From Symsagittifera roscoffensis (Eukaryota; Xenacoelomorpha; Acoela; Convolutidae): DNA of 64,000 bases. Made by a program: the position numbers and the translations under genes. Positions 9,450 through 21,198 of this stretch are shown here, piece by piece. The notes below the pieces were generated by a model. That model did no database searches. It worked only from the letters and a program-made list of their open reading frames with translations, and was not told where the DNA came from. Positions within the stretch are counted from its first letter, which is position 1. Every line of letters starts with the position of its first letter. The stretch lies in assembly GCF_963678635.1 (NCBI RefSeq), contig NC_087070.1, forward strand, positions 29,302,048-29,366,047, given 5' to 3'.

Positions 9450-9830
9450 AGCCACTTAGTAGGAAGGCTCGGGCAATCCGGTACACATATGGAAGAAGAT
9501 CTCGGTGAGTGTATTAGCTTTGACACATTCAGTTGAGAAGAGAAGAATTGTTCCCTACTCTCGTGCACTTCAAACTGCCCGAGTGTGGGAGAGCTTTTGC
9601 TTAGATCCTGAATACTTCGTTCAGAGGTTGCCTTTGAGCTACTTAAAAAGATAGCTTGGGCAATTGCAGGACACATAGAAGAGTGCCTCGTTGCGTGTAT
9701 TTGATTAGACACATTCGCTTGAGAAGGCAGTATCCTCGAATCGTTCAGTTGGCGTACTCCAATTGAGGGACGTCTTTTACTTTAAGATTAGGTTTTATTT
9801 GATCATTATTGAAGCCTTCACTGGTATTTT
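9450..9830 (+). repeat. nested direct repeat of about 187 bp inside the array unit
   Basis: Two diverged copies follow each other in every unit. Both start near TTGAGCYACTTA, share a GGGCAAT...ACACAT core and end near TTGAGAAG. The same pair recurs at about 11035, 12640 and 14215. The open minus-strand frame of 95 codons over this stretch is conserved because the units are, not because of any visible protein feature. Confidence 0.6.
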
Positions 9831-10530
9831 ACAAAAAATTGCTTAATTTTAACGAGGCAGTGACTGGATAAACCTACATCGATATATAGATACTGATGCG
9901 AGAGATCGCTGGCACTTATAGGGAATGTTGCTATTATATTGTTAGTAGTGTTTTCTCTGTTGATTTTTGTATCTTGCAGATTTTTGGTATACAATTTTAA
10001 ACAAAGTATTTAAGCGGAATTAAAAATAACTCATCTCTGGGCAATACCAGCAATTGTTCTTATCTGAGTCGTTCCTAGAGTTTTTTAAGGGCCCAATTAT
10101 TTGTTTACTTTGGAAAGTATTGATTATAGACACGCAAAAGTTTATATTTTTGTTTTTGGAATTTGTGCATTGTCGTAAAACTTTTATCCCGTAGCCTCAC
10201 TTAACACAAAGTATGGAGCAATAAGACTCTTAGAAGTGATTAAAATTTCCAGGTTTGGCACGGGAAGCACTCGGAGTCTTAAGTCTCGGCGCAGCCAATC
10301 TTCGGTTGGCAGTCCATCCGACGCCTGTGTTAGCGAGGCAACGAGTGAAGGTCGCGGTGAACTTTTAGTGAGCTGAAGGAAATTAAGAAGCGAGAAGGTT
10401 CTAAACGGTGATGAGGGGCAAATGCTTAGGCCATAGCGGCGAACGTGACATCATAAAAACAAATCAATAATCATACCATAGCTGTATCAGACTGAATTAT
10501 TGTTTCGCTCACTCGACCAGATGAATCATC

Positions 10531-10782
10531 GTGGCGTGGACAAAAAGGATAATTGGATACAAGCGGTTTGAATGGCCTGTCTTGAAGAAGGCTGGTGAAA
10601 AATGGTTATCTGTGTGTCTGTCTTGTCAACAAGCGAGGGACGCCTGGACGCTGAGATTTCTTCTGCGGTCGATAGAACCGTCGGGATTCAATGAAGTGGT
10701 GCAAATCGATCATCGGAAAATCTGCATGGCAGCCACGGGCTATAAGAAACTGCTGGTAATGATCGCTCATTTCACAAAATGA
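10531..10782 (+). mobile_element. Ty3/Gypsy-type integrase fragment, array unit 1
   Basis: 83 codons. The HHCC zinc-finger end (CLSCQQARD) is followed by the first catalytic strand with the aspartate motif VVQIDH and then LVMIAHFTK, the usual order in Ty3/Gypsy integrases (Integrase_H2C2 then rve). A fossil piece repeated with the unit. Confidence 0.8.
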
Positions 10783-11703
10783 TTACTAGTACCCTGTATG
10801 ACAGTTAAGCTCCTTAACAGCCCTCTTTTCTGAAGTTCAGAGTGACCCTCCGAGGCAATTTTGATACCTTAAGTACTAAAATTGAAATAGAAGGTCACTT
10901 ATCTATGGGGTGTGTGTAGCAGTAAATAAACCAGTTGACCTGGATCAACTTTGGATTCTAGATCAAGTTTGTCAAAAGTACCCGGACCAATTTTTTTCTC
11001 AATGATTATATTGGTTGTGTGGTTACCTTGAGCCATTTAGTAGGAAGGCTCGAGCAATCCGGTACACATATGGAAGAAGATCTCGGTGAGTGTATTAGCT
11101 TTGACACATTCAGTTGAGAAGAGAAGAATTGTTCCCTACTCTCGTGCACTTCAAACTGCCCGAGTGTGGGAGAGCTTTTGCTTAGATCCTGAATACTTCG
11201 TTCAGAGGTTGCCTTTGAGCTACTTAAAAAGATAGCATGGGCAATTGCAGGACACATAGAAGAGTGCCTCGTTGCGTGTATTTGATTAGACACATTCGCT
11301 TGAGAAGGCAGTATCCTCGAATCGTTCAGTTGGCGTACTCCAATTGAGGGACGTCTTTTACTTTAAGATTAGGTTTTATTTGATCATTATTGAAGCCTTC
11401 ACTGGTATTTTACGAAAAATTGCTTAATTTTAACGAGGCAGTGACTGGATAAACCTACATCGATATATAGATACTGATGCGAGAGATCGCTGGCACTTAT
11501 AGGGAATGTTGCTATTATATTATTAGTAGTGTTTTCTCTGTTGATTTTTGTATCTTGCAGATTTTTGGTATACAATTTTAAACAAAGTATTTAAGCGGGA
11601 GTAAAAATAACTCATCTCTGGGCAATACCAGCAATTGTTCTTAGCTGAGTCGTTCATAGAGTTTTTAAGTGCCCAATTTTTTGTTTACTTTGGAAAGTAT
11701 TGA

Positions 11704-11865
11704 TTGTCGTAAAACTTTTTTCCCGTAGCCTCACTTACCACAAAACAAGGAGCAATAAGACTCTTAGAAGTGCATTGTCGTAACGGAAAGTGCATTGTCG
11801 TAAAACTTTTTTCCCGTAGCCTCACTTACCACAAAATATGGAGTAATAAGACTCTTAGAAGTGAT
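11704..11865 (+). repeat. short internal duplication in array unit 2
   Basis: The words GATTGTCGTAAAAC to CTCTTAGAAGTG occur twice within about 160 bp, with a small bridging copy of GTGCATTGTCGTAA. It is found only in unit 2 and makes that unit about 25 bp longer than the others, after offsetting losses. Confidence 0.65.
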
Positions 11866-12136
11866 TAAAATTTCCAGGTTTGGCACGGGAAGCACTTGGA
11901 GTCTTAAGTCTCGGCGCAGCCAATCGACGCCTGTGTTAGCGAGGCCACGAGTGAAGGTCGCGGTGACCTTTTAGTGAGCTGAAGGAAATTAAGAAGCGAG
12001 AAGACTCTAAACGGTGATGAGGGGCAAATGCTTAGGCCATAGCGGCGAACGTGACATCATAAAAACAAATCAATAATCAAACCATTGCTGAATCAGACTG
12101 AACTATTGTTTCGCTCACGCGACCAGATGAGTCATC

Positions 12137-12388
12137 GTGGCGTGGACAAAAATTATAATTGGATACAAGCGGTTTGAATGGCCTGTCTTGAAGAAGGCCG
12201 GTGAAAAATGGTTATCTGTGTGTCTGTCTTGTCAACAAGCGAGGGACGCCTGGACGCTGAGATTTCTTCTGCGGTCGATAGAACCGTCGGGATTCAATGA
12301 AGTGGTGCAAATCGATCATCGGAAAATCTGCATGGCAGCCACGGGCTATAAGAAACTGCTGGTAACGATCGCTCATTTCACAAAATGA
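12137..12388 (+). mobile_element. Ty3/Gypsy-type integrase fragment, array unit 2
   Basis: Same 83-codon piece as at 10531-10782, with CLSCQQARD and VVQIDH. Confidence 0.8.
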
Positions 12389-13714
12389 TTACTAGACCCT
12401 TTATGACAGTTAAGCTCCTTAACAACCCTCTTTTCTGAAGTTCAGAGGGAACCTCCGAGGTAATTTTGATACCTTAAGTACTAAAATTGAAATAGAAGGT
12501 CACTTATCTCTGGGGTGTGTGTAGCAGTAAATAAACCAGTTGACCTGGATCAACTTTGGAATCTAGATCAAGTTTGTCAAAAGTACCCGGACCAATTTTT
12601 TTCTCGATGATTATATTGGTGGTGTGGTTACCTTGAGCCACTTAGTATGAAGGCTCGGGCAATCCGGTACACATATGGAAGAAGATCTCGGTGAGTGTAT
12701 TAGGTTTGACACATTCAGTTGAGAAGAGAAGAATTGTTCCCTACTCTCGTGCACTTCAAACTGCCCGAGTGTGGGAGAGCTTTTGCTTAGATCCTGATTA
12801 CTTCGATCAGAGGTTGCCTTTGAGCTACTTAAAAAGATAGATTGGGCAATTGCAGGACACATAGAAGAGTACCTCGTTGCGTGTATTCGATTAGACACAT
12901 TCGCTTGGGACGGCAGTATCCTCGACTCGTTCAGTTGGCGTACTCCAATTGAGGGAAGTCTTTTACTTTACGATTAGGTTTTTTTGATCATCATTGAAGC
13001 CTTCACTGCTATTTTACGAAAAATTGCTTAATTTTAACGAGACAGTGACTGGATCAATCTACATTGATAAGTAGATACTGATGCGAGAGATGGCTGGCAT
13101 CTATAGGGAATGTTGCTATCTTATGGTTAGTAGTGTTTTCTCGGTTGGTTTTTGTGTCCTGCAGATTTTTGGTATACAATTTTAAACTAAGTATTTAAGC
13201 GGAACTAATAATAACTCAACTCAGGGCAATACCAGCAATTGTTCTTATCTGAGTCGTTCCTAGAGTTTTTAAGGGCCCAATTATTTGTTTACTTTGGAAA
13301 GTATTGATTATAGACACGCAAAAGTTTATATTTTTGTTTTTGGAATTTGTGCATTGTCGTAAAACTTTTATCCCGTAGCCTCACTTAACACAAAGTATGG
13401 AGCAATAAGACTCTTAGAAGTGATTAAAATTTCCAGGTTTGGCACGGGAAGCACTCGGAGTCTTAAGTCTCGGCGCAGCCAATCTTCGGTTGGCAGTCCA
13501 TCCGACGCCTGTGTTAGCGAGGCAACGAGTGAAGGTCGCGGTGAACTTTTAGTGAGCTGAAGGAAATTAAGAAGCGAGAAGGTTCTAAACGGTGATGAGG
13601 GGCAAATGCTTAGGCCATAGCGGCGAACGTGACATCATAAAAACAAATCAATAATCATACCATAGCTGTATCAGACTGAATTATTGTTTCGCTCACTCGA
13701 CCAGATGAATCATC

Positions 13715-13966
13715 GTGGCGTGGACAAAAAGGATAATTGGATACAAGCGGTTTGAATGGCCTGTCTTGAAGAAGGCTGGTGAAAAATGGTTATCTGTGTG
13801 TCTGTCTTGTCAACAAGCGAGGGACGCCTGGACGCTGAGATTTCTTCTGCGGTTGATAGAACCGTCGGGATTCAATGAAGTGGTGCAAATCGATCATCGG
13901 AAAATCTGCATGGCAGCCACGGGCTATAAAAAACTGCTGGTAATGATCGCTCATTTCACAAAATGA
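13715..13966 (+). mobile_element. Ty3/Gypsy-type integrase fragment, array unit 3
   Basis: Same 83-codon piece, nearly identical to that of unit 1. Confidence 0.8.
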
Positions 13967-15294
13967 TTACTAGTACCCTGTATGACAGTTAAGCTCCTTA
14001 ACAGCCCTCTTTTCTGAAGTTCAGAGTGACCCTCCGAGGCAATTTTGATACCTTAAGTACTAAAATTGAAATAGAAGGTCACTTATCTATGGGGTGTGTG
14101 TAGCAGTAAATAAACCAGTTGACCTGGATCAACTTTGGATTCTAGATCAAGTTTGTCAAAAGTACCCGGACCAATTTTTTTCTCAATGATTATATTGGTT
14201 GTGTGGTTACCTTGAGCCACTTAGTAGGAAGGCTCGGGCAATCCGGTACACATATGGAAGAAGATCTCGGTGAGTGTATTAGCTTTGACACATTCAGTTG
14301 AGAAGAGAAGAATTGTTCCCTACTCTCGTGCACTTCAAACTGCCCGAGTGTGGGAGAGCTTTTGCTTAGATCCTGAATACTTCGTTCAGAGGTTGCCTTT
14401 GAGCTACTTAAAAAGATAGCTTGGGCAATTGCAGGACACATAGAAGAGTGCCTCGTTGCGTGTATTTGATTAGACACATTCGCTTGAGAAGGCAGTATCC
14501 TCGAATCGTTCAGTTGGCGTACTCCAATTGAGGGACGTCTTTTACTTTAAGATTAGGTTTTATTTGATCATTATTGAAGCCTTCACTGGTATTTTACAAA
14601 AAATTGCTTAATTTTAACGAGGCAGTGACTGGATAAACCTACATCGATATATAGATACTGATGCGAGAGATCGCTGGCACTTATAGGGAATGTTGCTATT
14701 ATATTGTTAGTAGTGTTTTCTCTGTTGATTTTTGTATCTTGCAGATTTTTGGTATACAACTTTAAACAAAGTATTTAAGCGGAATTAAAAATAACTCATC
14801 TCTGGGCAATACCAGCAATTGTTCTTAGCTGAGTCGTTCATAGAGTTTGTAAGGGCCTAATAATTTGTTTACTTTGGAAAGTATTGATTATAGACACGCA
14901 AAAGTTTATATTATTGTTTTCGGAATTTGTGCATTGTCGTCAAACTTTTTTCTTGTAGCCTCACTTATCACAAAATATGGAGCAATAAGACTCTTAGAAG
15001 TGATTAAAATTTCCAGGTTTGGCACGGCAAGCACTTGGAGTCTGAATTCTCGGCGCAGCCAATCTTCGGTTGGCAGTCCCTCCGACGCCTTTGTTAGCGA
15101 GACAACGAGTGAAGGTCGCGGTGACCTTTTAGTGAGCTGAAGGAAATTAAGAAGCGAGAAGACTCTAAACGGCGATGAAGGGCGTATGCTTAGGCCATGG
15201 CGGCAAACGTGACATCAGAAAAACAAATCAATTATCATACCACAGCTGTATCAGACTGAATTATTGTTTCGCTCACTCGACCAGATGAGTCATC

Positions 15295-15546
15295 GTGGCG
15301 TGGACAAAAAGTATAATTGGATACAAACGGTTTGAATGGCCTGGCTTGAAGAAGGCCGGTGAAAAACGGTTTTATGTGTGTCTGTCATGTCAACAAGCGA
15401 GGGACGCCTGGACGCTGAGATTTCTCCTGTGGTCGATAGAACCGTCGGGATTCAATGAAGTGGTGCAAATCAATCATCGGAAAATCTGCATGGCGGCCAC
15501 GGGCTATAAGCAACTGCTGGTAATGATCGATCATTTCACAAAATGA
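15295..15546 (+). mobile_element. integrase zinc finger and first catalytic strand, unit 4 / copy B
   Basis: Same piece as in the array units (CLSCQQARD, then LVMIDHFTK). Here it continues to the right into the rest of the integrase instead of into another unit. Confidence 0.8.
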
Positions 15547-15561
15547 TTACTAGTACCCTGT

Positions 15562-15970
15562 ATGACGGCACAAGCAGAGGAAACCTGTGCACATGTGATA
15601 AATTTCTGGATCGCTAGACACGGATGCCCGATCACGTTTCATTCCGACAATGGCAAAGCCTTTGTCGGCAAGCCTACGAAGGAGTTGATAAAAAGGTCGC
15701 AAGTGGCGCAGGCCCTTGCGACCATTTATCATCCGCAGACGATTGGTCTGGACGGGGCAAAACCGCACACTAGTCTCAATGTCAAGGGTTTATGGCTCAG
15801 GATACATGAACGACTGGTATAATCACTGGCCGCAGGTAATGGGCGCCTACATTAGTACTGAAAATTCAACTACGGGAATCAGCCCACACGTTATGCTGAA
15901 AGGCCATGAAAAATCTCTCCCGTTAGCGTTCTTTCGTCCTGAAGACGAGGGAAGGAAACGACACCGCTAA
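15562..15970 (+). mobile_element. integrase catalytic core, remaining part
   Basis: FHSDNGKAFVG carries the second catalytic aspartate motif typical of retroviral-type integrases. It is followed by the region that normally holds the glutamate (TIYHPQTIGL) and by MGAYISTENSTTGISPHVML, the usual end of the core in Ty3/Gypsy elements. Several frames are used across the stretch. Fossil. Confidence 0.8.
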
Positions 15971-16101
15971 CATACGTACGTGACGTGATCAAAGGGCAAC
16001 ATAAATTGAAAGATTTGTGCCGACAGATACGCAGCAGGCCCAAATGAGGCAGAAGAGAAAATTCGATTAAAAAGATCACTGACTTCAAAGCATAATCGGC
16101 G

Positions 16102-16590
16102 TTGAGACTATGTCTGGATTTTCCAGTAGTTGGTTCGCCCAAAGGAAACCAAAAATTGCTGAAGAAATGGCGTTGTGCATTTCAAATAACTGAAGTGCAC
16201 CAAGGTGGTCGCTTTTATCAATTTAGCATTGGACGTGCTGTTCATTACGTGGCAATTAAACCGCACAATGCCTCATCGAAAGACTGGTTCATCCCGGCTG
16301 ACATGTATGAGGATGACTACTTGATAGTGGATACCGCTTGTGAAGTGAATGAGAGGCGCACACGCGACAAGAATGACGGGAATGAGGTGGCGAATGATTG
16401 CGGCTTGCTATTGAAAATAGAGTTAACTGAGCGAATAGAGGTCGATGACAAAACCCTACCTTATGCCGAGGAGTACTGGATTGACCCAGGGCAGATTGAA
16501 GCTGACAAAAGAGGAGAACCTGACTTTCCCTTGACCATGAAGGGGCGACAGAGTAAGAGGGGTAAATACAAGAAGTTATACAAACCGTAG
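16102..16590 (+). mobile_element. integrase C-terminal domain and acidic tail
   Basis: 162 codons. KKWRCAFQITEVHQGGRFYQ fits the SH3-like/GPY-type C-terminal domain of Ty3/Gypsy integrases (K-x-W-x-G-P-F pattern), followed by HYVAIKPHN. The rest is acidic and ends in a basic run (QSKRGKYKK). The tail is probably a linker to what follows. Confidence 0.7.
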
Positions 16591-16693
16591 GGCGAGGATT
16601 TTGTCGTGCACTAGACGATATGAGGACGGGTCTGGATGAGATCATGGTCTCGCAGGGCGTCGACCTGGTCGACAATTTTGAAACATAAGTGAG

Positions 16694-16909
16694 GTGGAAC
16701 AAATGCATGAGCGAGAATTGACGAATTTGCAAACGCTCGAATGGCTCCTTGATCTACCTGCAGATCCGAGAGCGACAGTCCTGAGGATTCAGGATATCGA
16801 TCAGTCCAGAACCAAATACATCAGTCACGACAACACTGAGTCCAACTGGAGCGCACCAGACGGCCCTTTCCCGAATCCAACCTCGATCTGCTCGATCCTG
16901 GGCGATTGA
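16694..16909 (+). other. linker segment between integrase and macro domain
   Basis: A 71-codon frame containing VLRIQDIDQSRTKYISHDN. It has no known motif. It sits between the integrase tail and the macro-type domain and reads as protein rather than spacer. Confidence 0.4.
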
Positions 16910-17450
16910 CGGGGATGTCGACGGATGTTTTTGTCCGGGGAGTAGTAGTAGGACTCACCCCCACCGAAAGTCTTAAAGTCAAAAAATTAAAATTGACAAG
17001 AGAGACAGGAGAAATGGAAACGGAGGGCAAAAGTCCTAAAAAACGGCCTTTCGGACGAGTTTTCAAGTCTTTTTTTGACCTACCAAATCACTACTTTAAC
17101 AACATTGTTGCAAATAGTGATTTTATACTCACGGAACGCACATGTGCTATAGCGATAACTGCGGATTTAAATTTTAAAACAGCACTAGCGGCCGAAATTA
17201 AAAGAGAGTATAAGAACATCAAGTTTTTGTGGAAGCAGAGGCCTGGTGTAGGAGGGATGATAGCGCTGCCCCTGTTGCGTCTCAAAACCCGGGAAAAAAA
17301 CTTGTGATTTTTTGGTAACCAAGGCCACCGATAGGCAACACGTGATTTTCGAAAGCTTAGTGCTGGCACTCATTCGACTCAAGGATTTACCGGTCGAGAG
17401 GGGAGTGACCTCGCTCTCTTTACCGGTTTATGATCCCAATAAGTGAAAAC
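16906..17450 (+). mobile_element. macro-type (ADP-ribose-binding) domain in element copy B
   Basis: After a basic linker (KKRPFGRVFKSFF), the stretch from about 17090 shows the order expected of OARD1/ALC1-type macro domains: a first strand ending CAIAITADLNF, a helix ALAAEIKREYKNI, then WKQRPGVGGMIALP, the G-rich turn before the next strand. Further on are words resembling the YLVTK and SLPVYD strands. In the family these bind ADP-ribose and may remove it from proteins. Activity here cannot be judged and the copy is broken. I would rate the macro fold likely but not proven. Confidence 0.6.
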
Positions 17451-17933
17451 TACATCCCAGTGAGCAGTAAAAGGTTTATTTTATTAGGGTTAAGAGTTTC
17501 CTACTAGGTTTACTTATTAAATATTTGGACTTAGGCTTCAGGATAGGTATTGAATAATAGGTTTTTTATATAGCAGTGTTGCCGTGTGATACTTTTTCTT
17601 TGTTGTAGTGTATGGCTGTGGTTAGGTGATGGTTATTTTATTGTGACCTGGACTATTCCAGATGCGAAAGGTGACAATCCTTTTAAAGTGCACGAAATGG
17701 AGGTAAGCGATCCGTCTCGGGGGTAAAATTTAGATTAAAAAAAACATTCAATTGACTGCTTTGCAAAAATGTGAATGATGTTTTATCATGGAGATGAAAT
17801 AGCTTGTATGGTGGTTCTAAGACGTGATTTGTTTTCTAGATCGTGGTTGATTAGATTTTTGTTCATTGATACTCGAAACTGAAGATACTGAACGACGAGG
17901 GATGGCGACGAGGGATGATGTCTGGTCAGCAGA
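17451..17933. other. AT-rich spacer within copy B
   Basis: No coding signal seen; TA-rich and T-rich runs. It could be an insertion or an intron-like segment. Confidence 0.4.
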
Positions 17934-18443
17934 TTGGGTGAGCAGAGTGACCATAGGTTAAGGGAGATGCCCCTTCCTGTCCGCCCGAACTCCTTCTCGC
18001 AGCCTTTTCTTGGAGCAAAGAGATCACGTGCTGGGCTAGGCCCTTCAGACTCGGCAGATTCTCTAACAGCTGCTCCTCCATCTAAGAAGGTCAAGGTGAA
18101 CGAGACTGAAATCCAGACTGCGGAAACAATCGAAACCCTGGACAAAAAAGAGAAACATAGGCAGGAGTTATACGCTAAATTAGAAGAGTATGAGGCAATA
18201 GCCCGGAAACGAGACGAGTGGAAGAAGAAGCACGATGATTTTGCAATAACTCTCAAAGAAGAAGAAATCAATCACCCGAGGGACCTATACTTGACAAAGT
18301 TGGGTCAGATGTCACCAGAAGTCCTGACGACGATGAACCACGCTGTCCAGGACAAGGGCAGAGGAGCTGTGGGTCCCTATGGAGCCTATGGCCCCTCCGC
18401 AGGCATCCCAGCCTGCGGCAAAATCCAGAAACACCATACCTGA
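17934..18443 (+). mobile_element. coiled-coil segment of copy B
   Basis: 169 codons. The first third is Ser/Pro rich (RPNSFSQPFLGAKRSRAG). About residues 55-115 form a charged heptad-like helix (TLDKKEKHRQELYAKLEEYE and on), and the last part is Gly/Ala/Pro rich. It resembles a structural or gag-like segment, but there is no firm family match. Confidence 0.45.
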
Positions 18444-18959
18444 CCCTACAGACACGTAAATGGCTCCACAATTCCATGAAACGTTTGAGCGGGTAGCCAG
18501 AGTGACAATGAATGAGATCAACCAAACCAGCGGACAGACGTTGGATAGGGTCGTCCCTCCCAACGTATTGATCGCCCCTCAAGCAACTCGGAGCGATTGC
18601 CGCATACGATTGTGCCAGCGGGTCCAACACGCAGCGAGACCACCCCGAGGTCGGTCGCGTGTTGTGGAAGAACCTTGCAGTTCGAAGTTTCCCTGTGCAA
18701 GTGGCTGCAGACTACCCCCGAGCCTGCCTTAATGGCATTAGCTGGAACTCTGCCGCCACCCTCTAAGCGGTTCCTTCCAGGAGTCGTCATTTGATCATAA
18801 GGGACAGTTTGGTGAGGGATCTGATTGAGATCTTTTTCAGCGATCAGAGCACTGCTGTTTCCTATGGCGAATCTCCGTGGGCCAGGTGATCAAAATGATT
18901 GAAATCCAGAATGAAGATCAATTAGACACACTAACGACATCTCTAGGGCTCCGGTTACC
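18444..18959 (+). other. degraded coding-like stretch of copy B
   Basis: Short frames with biased composition (VTMNEINQTSGQTLDRVV, PTRSETTPRSVACCGRTL) lie in different phases. They look like decayed coding DNA of the same element. No domain recognised. Confidence 0.35.
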
Positions 18960-19390
18960 CCAGAGAATATCTGGGAACCTCTGTTGGTCTGCCTTTTGAA
19001 AGAATTAAAGGAAAATACAAACCGAGGCTCGTGATATTGTGTACGGACCCACAGAACCCTGAGGTTGGCACGCCATTGGTCGTTTTTTGCACCGGCAACG
19101 TGGTCCGATGGAATGAAATGATCCGTAAACTGGTCAGAAAAAATCCAGGCAAGTTGCGACTCATGGATCTAGAGAACGCGTTGCGCATGACTGACCAACT
19201 CGCGCTCACCAGAGATGGAATACACTGTAACACTCTGCTGGGAAGGTGGTGGATCAACGACACGTTTCAACGAAGATTGAAGAGTTAGAAGAGCAACTGA
19301 GGACGACCGACTCTCTGGCTCGGCCAGTCGTCTTCGGCCATTGGCATCGGAAGCGAGTCATGTCACTCCTACTGCTCCCAGCTAAGACGT
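18960..19390 (+). mobile_element. SGNH-like block with DGIH motif, copy B
   Basis: The frame 19031-19288 contains CTDPQNPEVGTPLVVFCTGN, then a helix, then KLRLMDLENAL and ALTRDGIHCNT. The D-x-x-H in DGIH (19214-19225) followed by a basic/aromatic helix fits block V of SGNH/GDSL hydrolases, which holds the catalytic Asp-His pair. A second SGNH-like block with the GxND motif follows 1.6 kb downstream, so the protein may have carried two such folds. Confidence 0.55.
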
Positions 19391-20458
19391 AAGGGAAAGG
19401 CTGGGGACCGCTCCCCCTCCTCGAATGTAGCCATTTGAGAGCCGGCTTAGATGACCCAATGACCAGGATCGAAAGAGCTCCCAGGCCTCCACTAGTAATT
19501 TTTTCTGTAAAATTATCCTTAATCGGATGTTTTTGGCCGTACGAGAAAAACTCTTCAACAAAACTGGCAAATTAAAATCATCTAACGTTTTTATTGCAGC
19601 GTCAGGTTTTCGTAGAAGATTTCCCTGGAATATTGACTTATTAGTGATTTAGCATTCATTTTGTTTTTGTTTCTTACAATGATTGTGCTGAGTTTTTGAC
19701 GTAAAATGAAAAGTATCGATGGCAGCCAATTTTTATCAATTTTCTGAGTAAAAAGATATGTACTTTCATCAACAATTTTCTTTAAAATAGCTGCAAAGTT
19801 TGTCCAGGTTGCAAGCCCGGTAATTAGATCGATGTTTCAATATGCCGGTTTTGGAGAGTGCCATGTCAAATTATTAATCTTTTCTGTCGTTCAAAGTTCT
19901 GCTCGATTCTATCAACTATTTGACGTTATTCGGCTGGTTTTTTGCGTAGAAGTTTAATTGTAGTCCAGGTATCGCAATAGTGCTGGGTAAATTTTTTTTC
20001 TTAGTTTGATAAGTAAGCTTGTTTAATGCATAGATTTAATGCATTACATTTTGTTCTGAAAATCTTGAATGTCTAAGAATCATTCTTGTTCTGCCTTTAG
20101 GTCGGCATTGGTATTCGTTATTGACTTCAAGGTTTGTCTAAAATGGTTATAAGTCAATAAATATTTAATATAAATAGGTAATTTTTCACTACTAGTAGCA
20201 TCATTAGGTATGTACAACTAAAAGTCAAAGTATTTACAGTTAAAAAAGATTTTTTACAAACAAAATGATTAATTTTGAAGCTTATGAATTTTACTTTAAA
20301 ATTATTAAAAGCAAAATGATTTTTTGGATATTCAGTTTTTGCAGATAATTTGTTCTCCAACACAAGTCCGATGTTTTTTTCTCAATTTTCTCACTTTTTT
20401 GAAATTATTTTTAGGTTTATGTATTTTGTAGTACATAGCTGTCATGTTGGCAAAACTG
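19391..20458. other. AT-rich 1-kb stretch interrupting copy B
   Basis: Composition changes abruptly to AT-rich without coding signal, then family-like sequence returns (SDARRIKNGNGPTVSGLYG in the frame near 20470). It could be an insertion of an unidentified non-autonomous element or an intron-like spacer. I found no clear terminal repeats. Confidence 0.45.
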
Positions 20459-21198
20459 AACATGAATAAGCTTGCGAGCCGTTCCGATGCCAGGAGAATC
20501 AAGAATGGAAATGGCCCCACGGTATCAGGATTGTATGGGATATCGGGCGTCGATCGGGCAGGAGCAACTCAACTCTGCTACCACACTTAGATTCGTGGAC
20601 CTTTCCGAAAAGGCAAGTTCGTGGTAGAGCACAAACCCAACAACAAACGCCACAAAATGTACCGACAATTCTTTAAACCACCAGGCCAAGCGCCTAGTGA
20701 GTTTTTAAGATACTCCCCCAGGCGATCTCGACGGAAGGGGACGATAGGAGGTACAAAAGGCTGGATACACCAAAAGGTGATGGCATGCTTGCTGCCTATG
20801 ACCCCCTGGACATCAAGAATGCGACTTATTTGATGGTGGCCAGTTCGGACTTTGTGTACATGCCCCGTTCATTGTTATGGCCAGACGTGATCTTCCTTAC
20901 AGCGCCCAAGTTGGACTGGGGACAATCAGTAGGATTGACAATAAGCGTGCAGAGAGTTGTCAGTATGGCTTCGCAAGTGATAATGATAGCCGGCTCAAAT
21001 GATCCTTTCCAGAGTCGGGGGCTATTGAGCCGACTCACGGACGGATCAATTCCCAGTAACGAAGTCATGGAAGAGGCGATAATGACGCTGCTATCAGCCA
21101 TGACAGAAGCGGAGACGTCAATCCAGCGTTGCTTCACTAGGAATGTAGTGAAAGTCATCTATTTGTTTTTGTCACCGAGATATACCGCACTGCCGTAA
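20459..21198 (+). mobile_element. SGNH-like block with GSND motif, copy B
   Basis: A basic lead-in (NNKRHKMYRQFFKPPGQAPS) is followed at 20785-21198 by a 137-codon frame. VASSDFVYMP (residues 18-27) sits where block I of SGNH proteins would be, and IAGSND (68-73) fits block III GxND. It is the paralogue of 3-365 and is the best evidence that copies A and B are one family. Confidence 0.6.

Larger units (their letters stand above)
9222..15566 (+). repeat. tandem array, four units of 1.58-1.61 kb
   Basis: Units begin at 9222, 10803, 12408 and 13987, at the words TTAAGCTCCTTAACA. Each holds non-coding DNA (about 1.3 kb) and ends inside the start of a Ty3/Gypsy-type integrase, just after the words CTGTATGAC. 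The fourth unit runs on into the rest of the integrase, so the array looks like repeated duplication of the junction between an upstream non-coding region and the integrase. Units are about 90-98% alike, in a mosaic: the second half of unit 1 is nearest unit 3, while the first half of unit 1 is nearest unit 4. Confidence 0.85.

Noticed and set aside
9425-14477. Open minus-strand 95-codon frame found in all four array units
   Set aside because: Its conservation follows from the unit duplication. Composition is Ser-rich without motif, and it overlaps a nested non-coding repeat.
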